Assembly (NCBI GenBank): GCA_017964345.1
Contig: JAGCSD010000053.1
Coordinates: forward strand, 1 to 12,539
Reading direction: 5' to 3'
DNA from: Clostridia bacterium
GTDB taxonomy: Bacteria; Bacillota; Clostridia; Christensenellales; QALW01
Length of the DNA: 12,539 bases
Under the pieces are notes generated by a model. It saw only the letters and a program-made list of their open reading frames with translations. It searched no databases and was not told where the DNA came from. The position numbers and the translations under genes are program-made. Below, piece by piece: positions 6,140 through 12,539 of this stretch. The first letter of the stretch is position 1. Every line of letters begins with the position of its first letter.

Positions 6140-7585
6140 TTACTTTTTCCACGTGGAGGGAGAACAGGTAATTAGCAAAGGATAAACTTCCAGACGTCCC
6201 AGCAGCATGGCGACGCTCATGGCGAGCTTGGAAAGAACGGAGTACGCCGCATAGCTGGAGGCGGCATTCGCTTCGCCGAATGCGGGACCGACGTTGTTAA
6301 AGGTGGAAATAGCGGCGGACAGATTGCTCTCCAGAGAAAACGGCTCAAGGCTCAGAATCAAAAACAGCAGGGCGATGCACAGAATATAAATGGCAAAATA
6401 CGCCGTGACGCCGTGCGCGGTTTCCTCGTCCACGGATTTGCCTTCCATTTTGACGGCTTTGACCGAACGCGGATGCAGAACGTGGCGGATGCGGTTGTGC
6501 CCGACCTTGATCAAAAGCATCAGCCGCGAAATTTTCAATCCGCCGGCGGTGGAGCCGGCACAGCCGCCGCAGAACATCAAAAGAAAGATCACCGCGCGGG
6601 AGAACGCCGGCCAGTTGTCAAAATTGTCTGTGGCGTATCCCGTGGTGGAAACCACGGACGCGGCTTGGAACGACGCTTGGCGCACGGTATCGCCCGCGGA
6701 AGCAAATACGTGATGCAGGGACAAATCCAGTGAAATCATCAGCACCGATACGGCAAGAATGGAAAGGTACACAAGCAGTTCGCGGTTCTTATATACGGCG
6801 GAGAAGCGCCGTAGAAGAAGAAAATAGAACAAGTTGAAGTTCACGCCGAACAGGAGCATGAATACCGTAATCACCCATTGAATATACGGACTGTAAGACG
6901 CGATGCTGTCCGGCTGAGAGCTGAATCCACCCGTTCCGGCGGTACCGAACGCATGAAGAATGCTGTCAAATACAGGCATTCCGCCCGCCGCAAGCAAAAC
7001 GGCAAGCAGGAGCGTCAATCCCAGATAGATGACATACAGCAGTTTAGCGGTGTCGCGCATACGCGGTACCAATTTACCGACCGTGGGACCGGACATTTCG
7101 GCGCGTGCCATGTGGATGGAACGACCGGAGGCGGAAGGAAGGATCGCCAGTACAAGCACCAGCACGCCCATGCCGCCGATCCAGTGCGTGAAACTGCGCC
7201 AGAAGAGCATTCCGTGCGAGAGGCGGGTGACATCGCTTAGAATCGACGCGCCGGTCGTGGTCAGACCGCTGATGGTTTCAAAATAACTGTCGATAAAGCT
7301 CGGGATCTCGCCGCTGATAAAGAAGGGCAGGGCGCCGATCAGCCCCAGCGCTACCCACGAAAGGGATACCGTCACAAACCCTTCCTTGGCGAAAAACACC
7401 GTATCCTTGGGGCGGAACAGCAGGGAAAGCAAAAACAGCCCCGCCGCCGCACCGGCGGAAATGAGCAGCGCGATCATGGCGCGCGGTTCGTGATACAGGA
7501 GAGCCACCAGCGCGGAGAGCAGCAAACAAAGCGCTTCCACTCCTAATATCTGCCCGGTGGTGTAGAGCACCATTTTTCGGTTCAT
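6140..7585 (-). CDS. trkH: TrkH-family potassium uptake channel subunit
   Basis: Integral membrane subunit that moves potassium into the cell, gated by a cytoplasmic TrkA ring. The 481 residues form the four-repeat (membrane-pore-membrane) architecture. Four selectivity-filter segments are visible: TTTGAS (109-114), GTAGTGGFS (214-222), VVSTTGYAT (311-319) and NNVGPAF (430-436). Hydrophobic helices begin with two at about residues 10-30 and 35-57, and the C-terminus GRLEVYPLLITCSPSTWKK is typical. The ATG is preceded by AAGGG (7594-7598), which lies inside the end of the trkA coding sequence. Only four bases separate it from the original trkA stop at 7590, so trkA and trkH are one operon. The frame interruption in trkA could reduce coupling, because ribosomes stopping at 7721 do not reach this start. 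Confidence 0.95.
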   Translation of the reverse strand: MNRKMVLYTTGQILGVEALCLLLSALVALLYHEPRAMIALLISAGAAAGLFLLSLLFRPKDTVFFAKEGFVTVSLSWVALGLIGALPFFISGEIPSFIDSYFETISGLTTTGASILSDVTRLSHGMLFWRSFTHWIGGMGVLVLVLAILPSASGRSIHMARAEMSGPTVGKLVPRMRDTAKLLYVIYLGLTLLLAVLLAAGGMPVFDSILHAFGTAGTGGFSSQPDSIASYSPYIQWVITVFMLLFGVNFNLFYFLLLRRFSAVYKNRELLVYLSILAVSVLMISLDLSLHHVFASAGDTVRQASFQAASVVSTTGYATDNFDNWPAFSRAVIFLLMFCGGCAGSTAGGLKISRLMLLIKVGHNRIRHVLHPRSVKAVKMEGKSVDEETAHGVTAYFAIYILCIALLFLILSLEPFSLESNLSAAISTFNNVGPAFGEANAASSYAAYSVLSKLAMSVAMLLGRLEVYPLLITCSPSTWKK

Positions 7586-7589
7586 AGCA

Positions 7590-7730
7590 CTAACCCTTCA
7601 AAACTTCCGCCAGATCGTGCGGGTGCTGGTCGGCGGCAATTACGATCACGCGGTCGCCCGCGAGAATCACGTCTTCGCCGGAGGGAATATGCGGCTTGCG
7701 CTCGCGGATAATACCGGCAATCAGGATATT
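7590..7730 (-). pseudogene. trkA: out-of-frame remainder of the trkA C-terminus
   Basis: Read one base back from the trkA frame, these 46 codons encode NILIAGIIRERKPHIP, then SGEDVILAGDRVIVIA and a short tail ending EVLKG, followed by TAG at 7590-7592. This is the expected end of the second TrkA_C domain, with the PSGED...GDRVIVI pattern fully conserved. Joined to the upstream 407 residues it gives a protein of 453, the normal TrkA length. Intactness without internal stops suggests a recent indel, an assembly error in the A-run, or regulated frameshifting. It has no start site of its own. Confidence 0.85.
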
Positions 7731-8950
7731 TTTTTGAATTTCATGTTTCGCAAAGGAACATTCAGGAACGGAAAATCCGCCGAAACGCGGAATTCCAACG
7801 CTTCCGCCTTGCCGTCCATCAGGTTGTACATCGTTTCCACGTTGCTTCCCAGAGAATTGTTCAGCGCGCGCGCATAGCGGATCAGCACATCGGAAATGAT
7901 GCGCGGCGGGGAAATAATGGTGTCCAAGCCTAAGTTTTCCGCCATGGAGATCAACTCTTCCCGGTTGACCTTGACAATGACCTTGGGTACCTGATAGGAA
8001 TTTGCCAGAACGCCCGTCAGAATGTTTTCCTCGTCCATGCCCGTCAGCGCGACAAAGGCTTCGGCATCCTTGATGCCTTCTTCGAGCAGAAGCTCCTGTT
8101 TGGCGCCGTCGCCGAGGATGACGTTGACTTTGGGCAGTTCGTCGGAAAACATCTGGCAGACGGCGGGATCCCGGTCAATGAGCTTGACGGCGGTGCCCGA
8201 CGCGGTGAGCAGGTTCGCTAAATAGAAAGCCACGCGGCTTCCGCCGAGCAGGATCACGTCGCGCGCCTGTTTCTGATACACGTTAAGCGCCTTGAAAAAT
8301 TTAAGCACTTCGGTAGGCGCGGCGGTCAGCCCCACGCGGTCGCCGCTATGTAGAACAAAATCGCCGCCGGGAATAAAGACCTCGCTGTCACGCTGTACGG
8401 CGCAGATCAACACTTTCGCATTGTACTTGGCGCGCATTTCAAGCAGGGACATTCCGTCCAGCGGAGAATCCGGCTTTAAGCGGATTTCGATCATTTCAAA
8501 ATCCCGGCGCGAGAACGATTCGATTTTGATTGCCGAAGGGAATTTCAGAATGTTGTACAACTCCTGTGCGGCAAGCAGATCGGGGTTGATCGCCATAGAG
8601 AGATCGAGCTGTTGACGCAGGAAAACCAGCGAGCTGGAATTATACTGCGGATTGCGGATGCGCGCGATGGTGTGCTTGGCGCCCATACGCTTGGCGAGAA
8701 AACAGGCAAGCATATTCGTTTCATCCGACCCGGACGCCGCCACGAACAGCGACGCGTCCTCGACGCCTGCTTCGCGCAGGACGTCGCAGTCCGCCGCATT
8801 GCCGATAATACCGATCACGTCATAAATATTCTGCATCTGATCCACGACGGCGGCGTCTGAGTCGATCAAGGTAATATTATGTCCTTCTTCGACTAAACTT
8901 GCCACCAATGTGGTGCCGATCTTACCGCATCCGCAAATGATGATGTTCAT
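7721..8950 (-). CDS. trkA: Trk potassium regulator TrkA, truncated by a frame change
   Basis: TrkA forms the cytoplasmic NAD(H)-binding ring that gates TrkH. The sequence shows two tandem halves: RCK_N domain 1 with the Rossmann motif GCGKIG (7-12) and LIDSD (about 28-32), a first TrkA_C domain with PSGDF-like IPGGDFVLHSGDRVGL (193-208), then RCK_N domain 2 starting RDVILLGGSRVA (230-241), with the acidic LIDRD at about 257-261. The second TrkA_C domain is cut short: the reading frame ends at a TGA (7721-7723) after 409 residues, just behind a run of seven A's (7729-7735), while its missing end follows in the -1 frame. The start ATG has AAAGGAG seven bases upstream. The TrkA_C domain is where cyclic-di-AMP binds in some Bacillota KtrA relatives, so loss of the last one could matter. 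Confidence 0.9.
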   Translation of the reverse strand: MNIIICGCGKIGTTLVASLVEEGHNITLIDSDAAVVDQMQNIYDVIGIIGNAADCDVLREAGVEDASLFVAASGSDETNMLACFLAKRMGAKHTIARIRNPQYNSSSLVFLRQQLDLSMAINPDLLAAQELYNILKFPSAIKIESFSRRDFEMIEIRLKPDSPLDGMSLLEMRAKYNAKVLICAVQRDSEVFIPGGDFVLHSGDRVGLTAAPTEVLKFFKALNVYQKQARDVILLGGSRVAFYLANLLTASGTAVKLIDRDPAVCQMFSDELPKVNVILGDGAKQELLLEEGIKDAEAFVALTGMDEENILTGVLANSYQVPKVIVKVNREELISMAENLGLDTIISPPRIISDVLIRYARALNNSLGSNVETMYNLMDGKAEALEFRVSADFPFLNVPLRNMKFKKIS

Positions 8951-8964
8951 ATCTCTGCTCCTTT

Positions 8965-8980
8965 CCCGGCGTGCGCCGGG
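8965..8980 (-). other. GC-rich hairpin in the trkA leader
   Basis: CCCGGC and GCCGGG pair around a four-base loop, directly upstream of the trkA ribosome site AAAGGAG. It is too short and lacks the T-run of a terminator. It could shield or space the ribosome site; function is unknown. Confidence 0.45.
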
Positions 8981-9003
8981 CAGCTCTGTAAATGGATGAT
9001 AGT

Positions 9004-9032
9004 ATTATAACACCGTTTTTTATTTTCCGCAA
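9004..9032 (-). promoter_or_regulatory. probable extended -10 promoter for trkA-trkH
   Basis: On the minus strand TGT-TATAAT (9004-9012, extended -10) lies 17 bases from TTGCGG (9027-9032, a weak -35). It falls in the 103-base gap between comM and trkA, giving a leader of about 45 bases, too short for a ydaO-type cyclic-di-AMP riboswitch. Confidence 0.6.
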
Positions 9033-9053
9033 CCGAACTGTTTTGGGAAAAAC

Positions 9054-10583
9054 TCAATGCTCCCAGTATTTGCGATCCAAACTGCGGAAGCTGATGGCCA
9101 GGGCGATATGCTGTGCCGAAATGGCGTCGCACCCTTTGAGGTCGGCGATGGTGCGGGCGACCTTCAGAATGCGGTTATACCCGCGCGCGCTCATGTTCAG
9201 ACGCTGAAACGCGTTTTCCAGCAGTACCTGCGAGGCTTTGTCCACGGCGCAGAACCGTTTGATCTGCTCGGCGTTCATCTGCGCGTTGCAGTGGATCCCG
9301 GTGCCGGAAAAGCGCGCCAGCTGACGTTCCCGCGCTTTTTGCACGCGGGCGCGGATCTCGGCGCTCGATTCGGCGGCCGCGTCACCGGAAATCTCCTCAT
9401 ACGAAACGGGATCGACCTCCACCTGCAGGTCGATGCGGTCAAGCAGCGGTCCGGAGATGCGGGAGAGATATTTCTGTATGGCGGTCGGCGTGCAGGTACA
9501 GCGGTGGGTGCGCGAACCGTAATGCCCGCACGGGCAGGGGTTCATGCTGGCAACGAGCATGAACGACGCCGGATAGGACATACTGCCGAATACGCGGGAT
9601 ACGGTGATGCGTCCGTCCTCGAGGGGTTGACGCAGGGCTTCCAGCGCGTTACGGTTGTATTCGGGCAGTTCGTCCAAAAACAGCACGCCGTTGTGCGCTA
9701 AGGACACCTCGCCCGGACGCGATGTGGACCCGCCGCCCGCCAGCGCCGCCACCGACGCCGTATGATGAGGAGAGCGGAACGGGCGCACGGAGAGCAGCCC
9801 GTTTTCCAGCGTTCCGCTGACGGAGTGGATCTTCGTGGATTCCAAGGCTTCTTCAAACGTCATCTCCGGCAAAATGGACGGAATGGCGCGGGCGATCATC
9901 GTTTTGCCGCTTCCCGGCGGACCGATCAGGATCAGATTATGTCCGCCTGCCGCGGCGATCTCCGCCGCCAGCTTGGCGGTCGACTGTCCTTTGATCAGGG
10001 AAAAATCCGTTCCGTAGGAAGTCTGTGCGCGCACGTCGGACCAGGAACGGTGCGGAATTTCTTCCAAGAGAAGCGCCCCGCGCAGAAAACGGATCAGCTC
10101 CTGCAGGGTGCGCGGGGTATAGACGGTGATGCCGTCGATAAAGCCGGCTTCGGCGGCGTTGCCCGGCGGCAGAAAAAACAGCGCGGAGCCTTGCCGTCTG
10201 GCTGCGATCAGCATCGGCGTTACGCCGCGCAGGGGGCGAATTTCGCCGGAAAGCGACAGTTCGCCTAAGCAAACGGCGTTTTCGATCCGGCTTTGGCGAA
10301 CCTGTCCCGTGGCAATGAGCAGACCCAGCGCGATCGGCAGATCGTAGAGCGGGCCCTCTTTTTTGATGTCGGCAGGCGCTAAATTGACGGTAATGCGCCC
10401 CATCGGAAATTCCATTCCGCTGTTTTTGATCGCCGAGCGCACGCGTTCCTTGGATTCTTTGACCGCCGTATCGGGCAGACCGACGATCTCAAAGGACGGC
10501 AAGCCGGGCGCCACGTCGCATTCCACCGTGACGGAAAAGCCCTCAATTCCGACTAAGCCAAGCGAGCGGATTTTGGCAAGCAT
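9054..10583 (-). CDS. comM: ComM/YifB-family magnesium-chelatase-like AAA+ ATPase
   Basis: ComM-type proteins are hexameric AAA+ motors; in naturally competent bacteria they promote branch migration when incoming DNA is integrated, while in many others the role is untested. The 509 residues show an N-terminal ChlI (Lon-protease-like fold) domain (about 1-165), Walker A GPPGSGKT (221-228), Walker B VLFLDE (300-305), a cysteine cluster in CPCGHYG and HRCTC (350-364) that is typical of this family, LDRIDL (381-386) and the C-terminal sensor region SARGYNRILKVARTIADL (465-482). Length is normal. AAAGGA lies about nine bases before the ATG. It starts six bases after the glycosidase-family gene, so both are probably on one transcript. 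Whether the organism is competent cannot be told from this window. Confidence 0.94.
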   Translation of the reverse strand: MLAKIRSLGLVGIEGFSVTVECDVAPGLPSFEIVGLPDTAVKESKERVRSAIKNSGMEFPMGRITVNLAPADIKKEGPLYDLPIALGLLIATGQVRQSRIENAVCLGELSLSGEIRPLRGVTPMLIAARRQGSALFFLPPGNAAEAGFIDGITVYTPRTLQELIRFLRGALLLEEIPHRSWSDVRAQTSYGTDFSLIKGQSTAKLAAEIAAAGGHNLILIGPPGSGKTMIARAIPSILPEMTFEEALESTKIHSVSGTLENGLLSVRPFRSPHHTASVAALAGGGSTSRPGEVSLAHNGVLFLDELPEYNRNALEALRQPLEDGRITVSRVFGSMSYPASFMLVASMNPCPCGHYGSRTHRCTCTPTAIQKYLSRISGPLLDRIDLQVEVDPVSYEEISGDAAAESSAEIRARVQKARERQLARFSGTGIHCNAQMNAEQIKRFCAVDKASQVLLENAFQRLNMSARGYNRILKVARTIADLKGCDAISAQHIALAISFRSLDRKYWEH

Positions 10584-10589
10584 AGCAGA

Positions 10590-11648
10590 TTATCCTTTCT
10601 TACTGCGCACTAAAAACGCGTTGGGCAGATAGCGCCCGGTGTCCTTCATAGGCGTGGACGGAATGTTCATGACCTTGCCGTCGTAACCGAGAACGCTGGA
10701 AGAACCGCCGTCGCACGCGCCGGCGTTGACGCAGTGATAGGTAAGCAGAATATCGGCGCATTGCAGATACGTTGCGCCTAAAGAGGCGGTCGAACGCCCG
10801 TCGATGACGAGGAACATCACGGTTCCGTTTTCCGCCTGCCCGACGATAGTCCGCGGCTGAAGCCCGTACCCGCGCCCGATCACCACTTCGCCGTTGACAA
10901 TGACCGACGGGGTGAATTGCGCGCCGTCGCGCACATCATAAGCGTCCCAGTCGGGGATGGTGCCGGCAAGCAGTTTGTTGCTGTTGGTCAGAACGATCGA
11001 GTGATACTGGGGATTATAGGAGCCCCACGCTTTTCCCTCGGAATAGCATAGTCCGTTGATGACGCCGCCCTTTCCGTGACCTTCTTTGTCCTCAAAGCCG
11101 CTGGCATTGATGCCTACGACTGCGCCGTAAGACTCCATCATCTCGCAAATGACCTGTCCCCACACACCTTTGCGGTTTGTGGTGCCGACAAATACACGCG
11201 CGGGATCGTCGATGAGGACCAGGTGCCCGTTAAAGGACGAGCCTTTGACCCGTAGGATCACGATACCTTCTTCTACATTGTTAACCAAAACCCGGTTGCC
11301 ATGCTCGTCGTTTTCGCCTTCCGTCAGATTTAATTGCCCCAGCGGATCGGAGTCCGGCTCGGGTGTGGAAACGGAGGTTGCGGGAATTTCAATCACGATC
11401 TCCGGAGGCTTTTCCTGCGCCGCCATCACGCGCGTCACCAGCCAATTCGGGAAAAACGCCGTGGCAAGCCACTGATGCTCATAGGTGGTCATGGCTGTTT
11501 CGATCCACAGATCTCTTAATTCGCTGACGCCGGGAATGTTCAACCAGACAAGACCGATATACATAGACAAAAGCACGCACAGCGTTGTCAGAAGCGCGAT
11601 GGCGGCTGTCAACAGTTTTTTTAAGGGTGAGGACTGTTTACGATGCAT
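10590..11648 (-). CDS. membrane-anchored phosphodiester glycosidase (NAGPA/DUF2233) family protein
   Basis: The 352 residues start with a basic stretch and one hydrophobic helix (about 11-33), an uncleaved-looking membrane anchor, then a linker rich in Pro, Glu and Ser (about 80-115) and the catalytic-type domain facing outside. Family signatures are GINASGF (179-185), QPRTIVGQ (264-271), LVIDGR (280-285) and CDGGSSSVL (312-320). The family includes the mammalian enzyme that uncovers mannose-6-phosphate and bacterial proteins linked to exopolysaccharide or wall-teichoic-acid-related sugars; substrate here is unknown. AAGGAA lies about nine bases before the ATG. It leads a tight leftward unit with comM, six bases downstream, with no obvious functional link. 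The upstream gap of about 430 bases holds its probable promoters. Confidence 0.85.
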   Translation of the reverse strand: MHRKQSSPLKKLLTAAIALLTTLCVLLSMYIGLVWLNIPGVSELRDLWIETAMTTYEHQWLATAFFPNWLVTRVMAAQEKPPEIVIEIPATSVSTPEPDSDPLGQLNLTEGENDEHGNRVLVNNVEEGIVILRVKGSSFNGHLVLIDDPARVFVGTTNRKGVWGQVICEMMESYGAVVGINASGFEDKEGHGKGGVINGLCYSEGKAWGSYNPQYHSIVLTNSNKLLAGTIPDWDAYDVRDGAQFTPSVIVNGEVVIGRGYGLQPRTIVGQAENGTVMFLVIDGRSTASLGATYLQCADILLTYHCVNAGACDGGSSSVLGYDGKVMNIPSTPMKDTGRYLPNAFLVRSKKG

Positions 11649-11708
11649 GGAGAACTTCCTTTTTCTTGGTATTATGCGGTACGGAACATTATCTGTTTGT
11701 TATACTTA

Positions 11709-11737
11709 ATACTATGAATAAAATTGCTTGCTTGCAA
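11709..11737 (-). promoter_or_regulatory. possible proximal promoter of the glycosidase-comM unit
   Basis: On the minus strand TTGCAA (11732-11737) and TAGTAT (11709-11714, four of six) are 17 bases apart, about 60 bases upstream of the gene. Both boxes are imperfect and the gap is AT-rich here, so this is tentative. The extended -10 elements at 11822-11830 and 11940-11948 are alternatives. Confidence 0.3.
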
Positions 11738-11776
11738 GGGTATTTTTGTGAAGCCGTCAATAGAGCGGCGTGCACG

Positions 11777-11817
11777 GCGGAAAAGCCGCTAAAGGCTTGC
11801 GGAGAAAGGCTTTCCGC
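11777..11817. repeat. imperfect inverted repeats in the glycosidase-glgP gap
   Basis: GCGGAAAAGCC (11777-11787) pairs with GGCTTTCCGC (11808-11817) with one bulged A, and alternative pairings exist inside (AAGCC/GGCTT; GCGGA/TCCGC). This belongs to a stretch without genes from 11649 to 12081. Confidence 0.5.
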
Positions 11818-11819
11818 GA

Positions 11820-11948
11820 ATATTATACCATACCGCATCGACTTACGCCGCCGCCAAAGCCTGCGGCTTTGCGCGGTTATGGTGAAATACCGTCGGCGCC
11901 CTGCGTAAGGTCTTCGACTTTCCGCCCGGCGCTTATGATATTATACCA
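11820..11948. repeat. 118-base unit bounded by 11-base direct repeats, with internal hairpins
   Basis: ATATTATACCA occurs at 11820-11830 and again at 11938-11948. Read on the minus strand each copy is TGGTATAATAT, an extended -10 promoter element, so they may be two start sites for the leftward glycosidase gene. Between them, CAAAGCC (11855-11861) and GGCTTTG (11865-11871) form a perfect stem with a three-base loop, and GACTTACGC (11840-11848) pairs with GCGTAAGGTC (11903-11912) with one extra base. The dense structure could also be a dispersed intergenic repeat. No convincing coding frame was seen. Confidence 0.45.
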
Positions 11949-11991
11949 CATCTTACGAAAAAAAGAAATAAAAACGCCGAAAAAAAGCGCC

Positions 11992-12020
11992 TTTACGAGA
12001 AGAAATTTCTGTGGTAAAAT
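11992..12020 (+). promoter_or_regulatory. promoter of glgP
   Basis: TTTACG (11992-11997), a 17-base spacer and TAAAAT (12015-12020) preceded by TGG form a plausible extended -10 promoter. The predicted leader of about 55 bases leads to the glgP ribosome site. Confidence 0.55.
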
Positions 12021-12081
12021 AATATAATAAGAAAAATCTCTCACATATAAAATCTAAACCGAAACAAACGGAGGACAAACA

Positions 12082-12539
12082 GTGAACGAAACACAGATTT
12101 TAGACGCAATCAAAAGCAAATTGAAAAGCAATTTCGGCGTCAGCTTGGAACAGGCGTCCCGTCTGCAGCTATACAAAGCGGTTTCGATGACGGCGCGCGA
12201 CGCGATTATGGAGCGCTGGATCGACACGAATAAGCGGATTGATGAAAGCAAAAGCAAGGTGCTGTACTATCTGTCGCTGGAATTTCTGATGGGCAGGTTT
12301 TTAGGGGCAAATCTGCTGGCGCTTGGGCAGTACGAGGCGTTTTCGTCCGCGCTTGCCTCGGCGGGCGTGTCCTTGGAGGAGCTGGAAGAGATGGAGCAGG
12401 ACGCGGGGCTTGGAAACGGCGGACTCGGGCGCTTGGCGGCGTGCTTCCTCGACTCGCTTTCCGCGCTGTCTTTGCCGGCGGTCGGTTGCGGTATTCGCTA
12501 TGATTACGGACTGTTCCGCCAAAAAATCGTGGACGGCGA
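12082..12539 (+). CDS. glgP: glycogen/maltodextrin phosphorylase, 5' part
   Basis: Glycogen phosphorylase releases glucose-1-phosphate from alpha-1,4-glucans with a pyridoxal phosphate cofactor. The 152 visible codons contain conserved N-terminal segments of the family: YYLSLEFLMGR, EQDAGLGNGGLGRLAACFLDS and GCGIRYDYGLFRQKIVDG. The family is usually about 750-850 residues, so the catalytic C-terminal half and the cofactor lysine are beyond the window. The GTG start is set by GGAGG (12070-12074), seven bases upstream. It is the first gene of a rightward unit; no other glycogen gene is visible. Confidence 0.93.
   Translation, partial: MNETQILDAIKSKLKSNFGVSLEQASRLQLYKAVSMTARDAIMERWIDTNKRIDESKSKVLYYLSLEFLMGRFLGANLLALGQYEAFSSALASAGVSLEELEEMEQDAGLGNGGLGRLAACFLDSLSALSLPAVGCGIRYDYGLFRQKIVDG

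Noticed and set aside
8951..9053. Cyclic-di-AMP (ydaO) riboswitch before trkA
   Set aside because: The predicted leader is about 45 bases with one short hairpin; that riboswitch class needs well over 100 bases.
9057..9701. 214-codon open frame antisense to comM
   Set aside because: It lies opposite the conserved comM frame in GC-rich sequence where antisense frames often stay open by chance.
11820..11948. Insertion element with target duplication
   Set aside because: The 11-base direct repeats enclose only about 107 bases with no terminal inverted repeats and no transposase, and both copies are better explained as -10 elements.
11585..12027. Plus-strand open frames in the gap before glgP
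   Set aside because: They overlap inverted repeats and promoter elements, lack ribosome sites at their starts, and give proteins of no recognisable kind.
1..12539. A new defence, CRISPR or mobile system
   Set aside because: Every substantial gene belongs to a known housekeeping or transport family except the small zinc-ribbon gene; no repeat array or integrase/transposase was seen.

Overview
The window reads as a chromosomal housekeeping segment of a low-to-mid GC bacterium, most likely a Bacillota (Clostridia-type) genome. The grounds are a DarA/PstA-type cyclic-di-AMP receptor, the darA-holB pairing known from Bacillus relatives, a TrkA/TrkH potassium system, a dnaN-recF pair, and consistent Shine-Dalgarno and sigma-A-type promoter patterns. 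I cannot place it to genus. No mobile element, CRISPR array, tRNA or rRNA was seen.

Layout. Positions 1-840 (minus strand) carry the 5' part of holB (clamp-loader delta') and, overlapping it by 20 bases, darA, which is transcribed first. A divergent promoter region (841-1044) separates these from queH (queuosine synthesis, plus strand, 1045-1641). A 250-base gap follows, holding an extended -10 promoter, four DnaA-box-like 9-mers in one orientation and an AT-rich stretch. It leads into the plus-strand run dnaN - recF - gltX (1894-5587). A perfect 19-bp hairpin at 5644-5686 sits between gltX and a convergent small double-zinc-ribbon gene with a very acidic tail (5688-6041). The rest up to 11648 is on the minus strand: trkH, trkA, comM and a membrane-anchored phosphodiester-glycosidase-family protein, transcribed in the reverse of that order. 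A 430-base gap full of inverted repeats separates these from the 5' part of glgP (glycogen phosphorylase, plus strand), which runs off the right end.

How the parts relate. holB, dnaN and recF serve the replisome and gap repair. dnaN lies behind an origin-like DnaA-box cluster, yet dnaA is not beside it: queH takes its place. DarA senses cyclic-di-AMP and TrkA/TrkH imports potassium, a process often controlled by cyclic-di-AMP in Bacillota. The others (queH, gltX, comM, glgP) are ordinary metabolism, translation and DNA-uptake functions.

The points that merit checking most are: (1) trkA is interrupted by a one-base frame change at a run of seven A's, with the missing 46 codons intact in the other frame; (2) the dnaA-less, origin-like region before dnaN; (3) a Fur-family-like 7-1-7 palindrome just upstream of the dnaN promoter; (4) the structured gap between the glycosidase gene and glgP. 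I did not find a clearly new multi-gene system.
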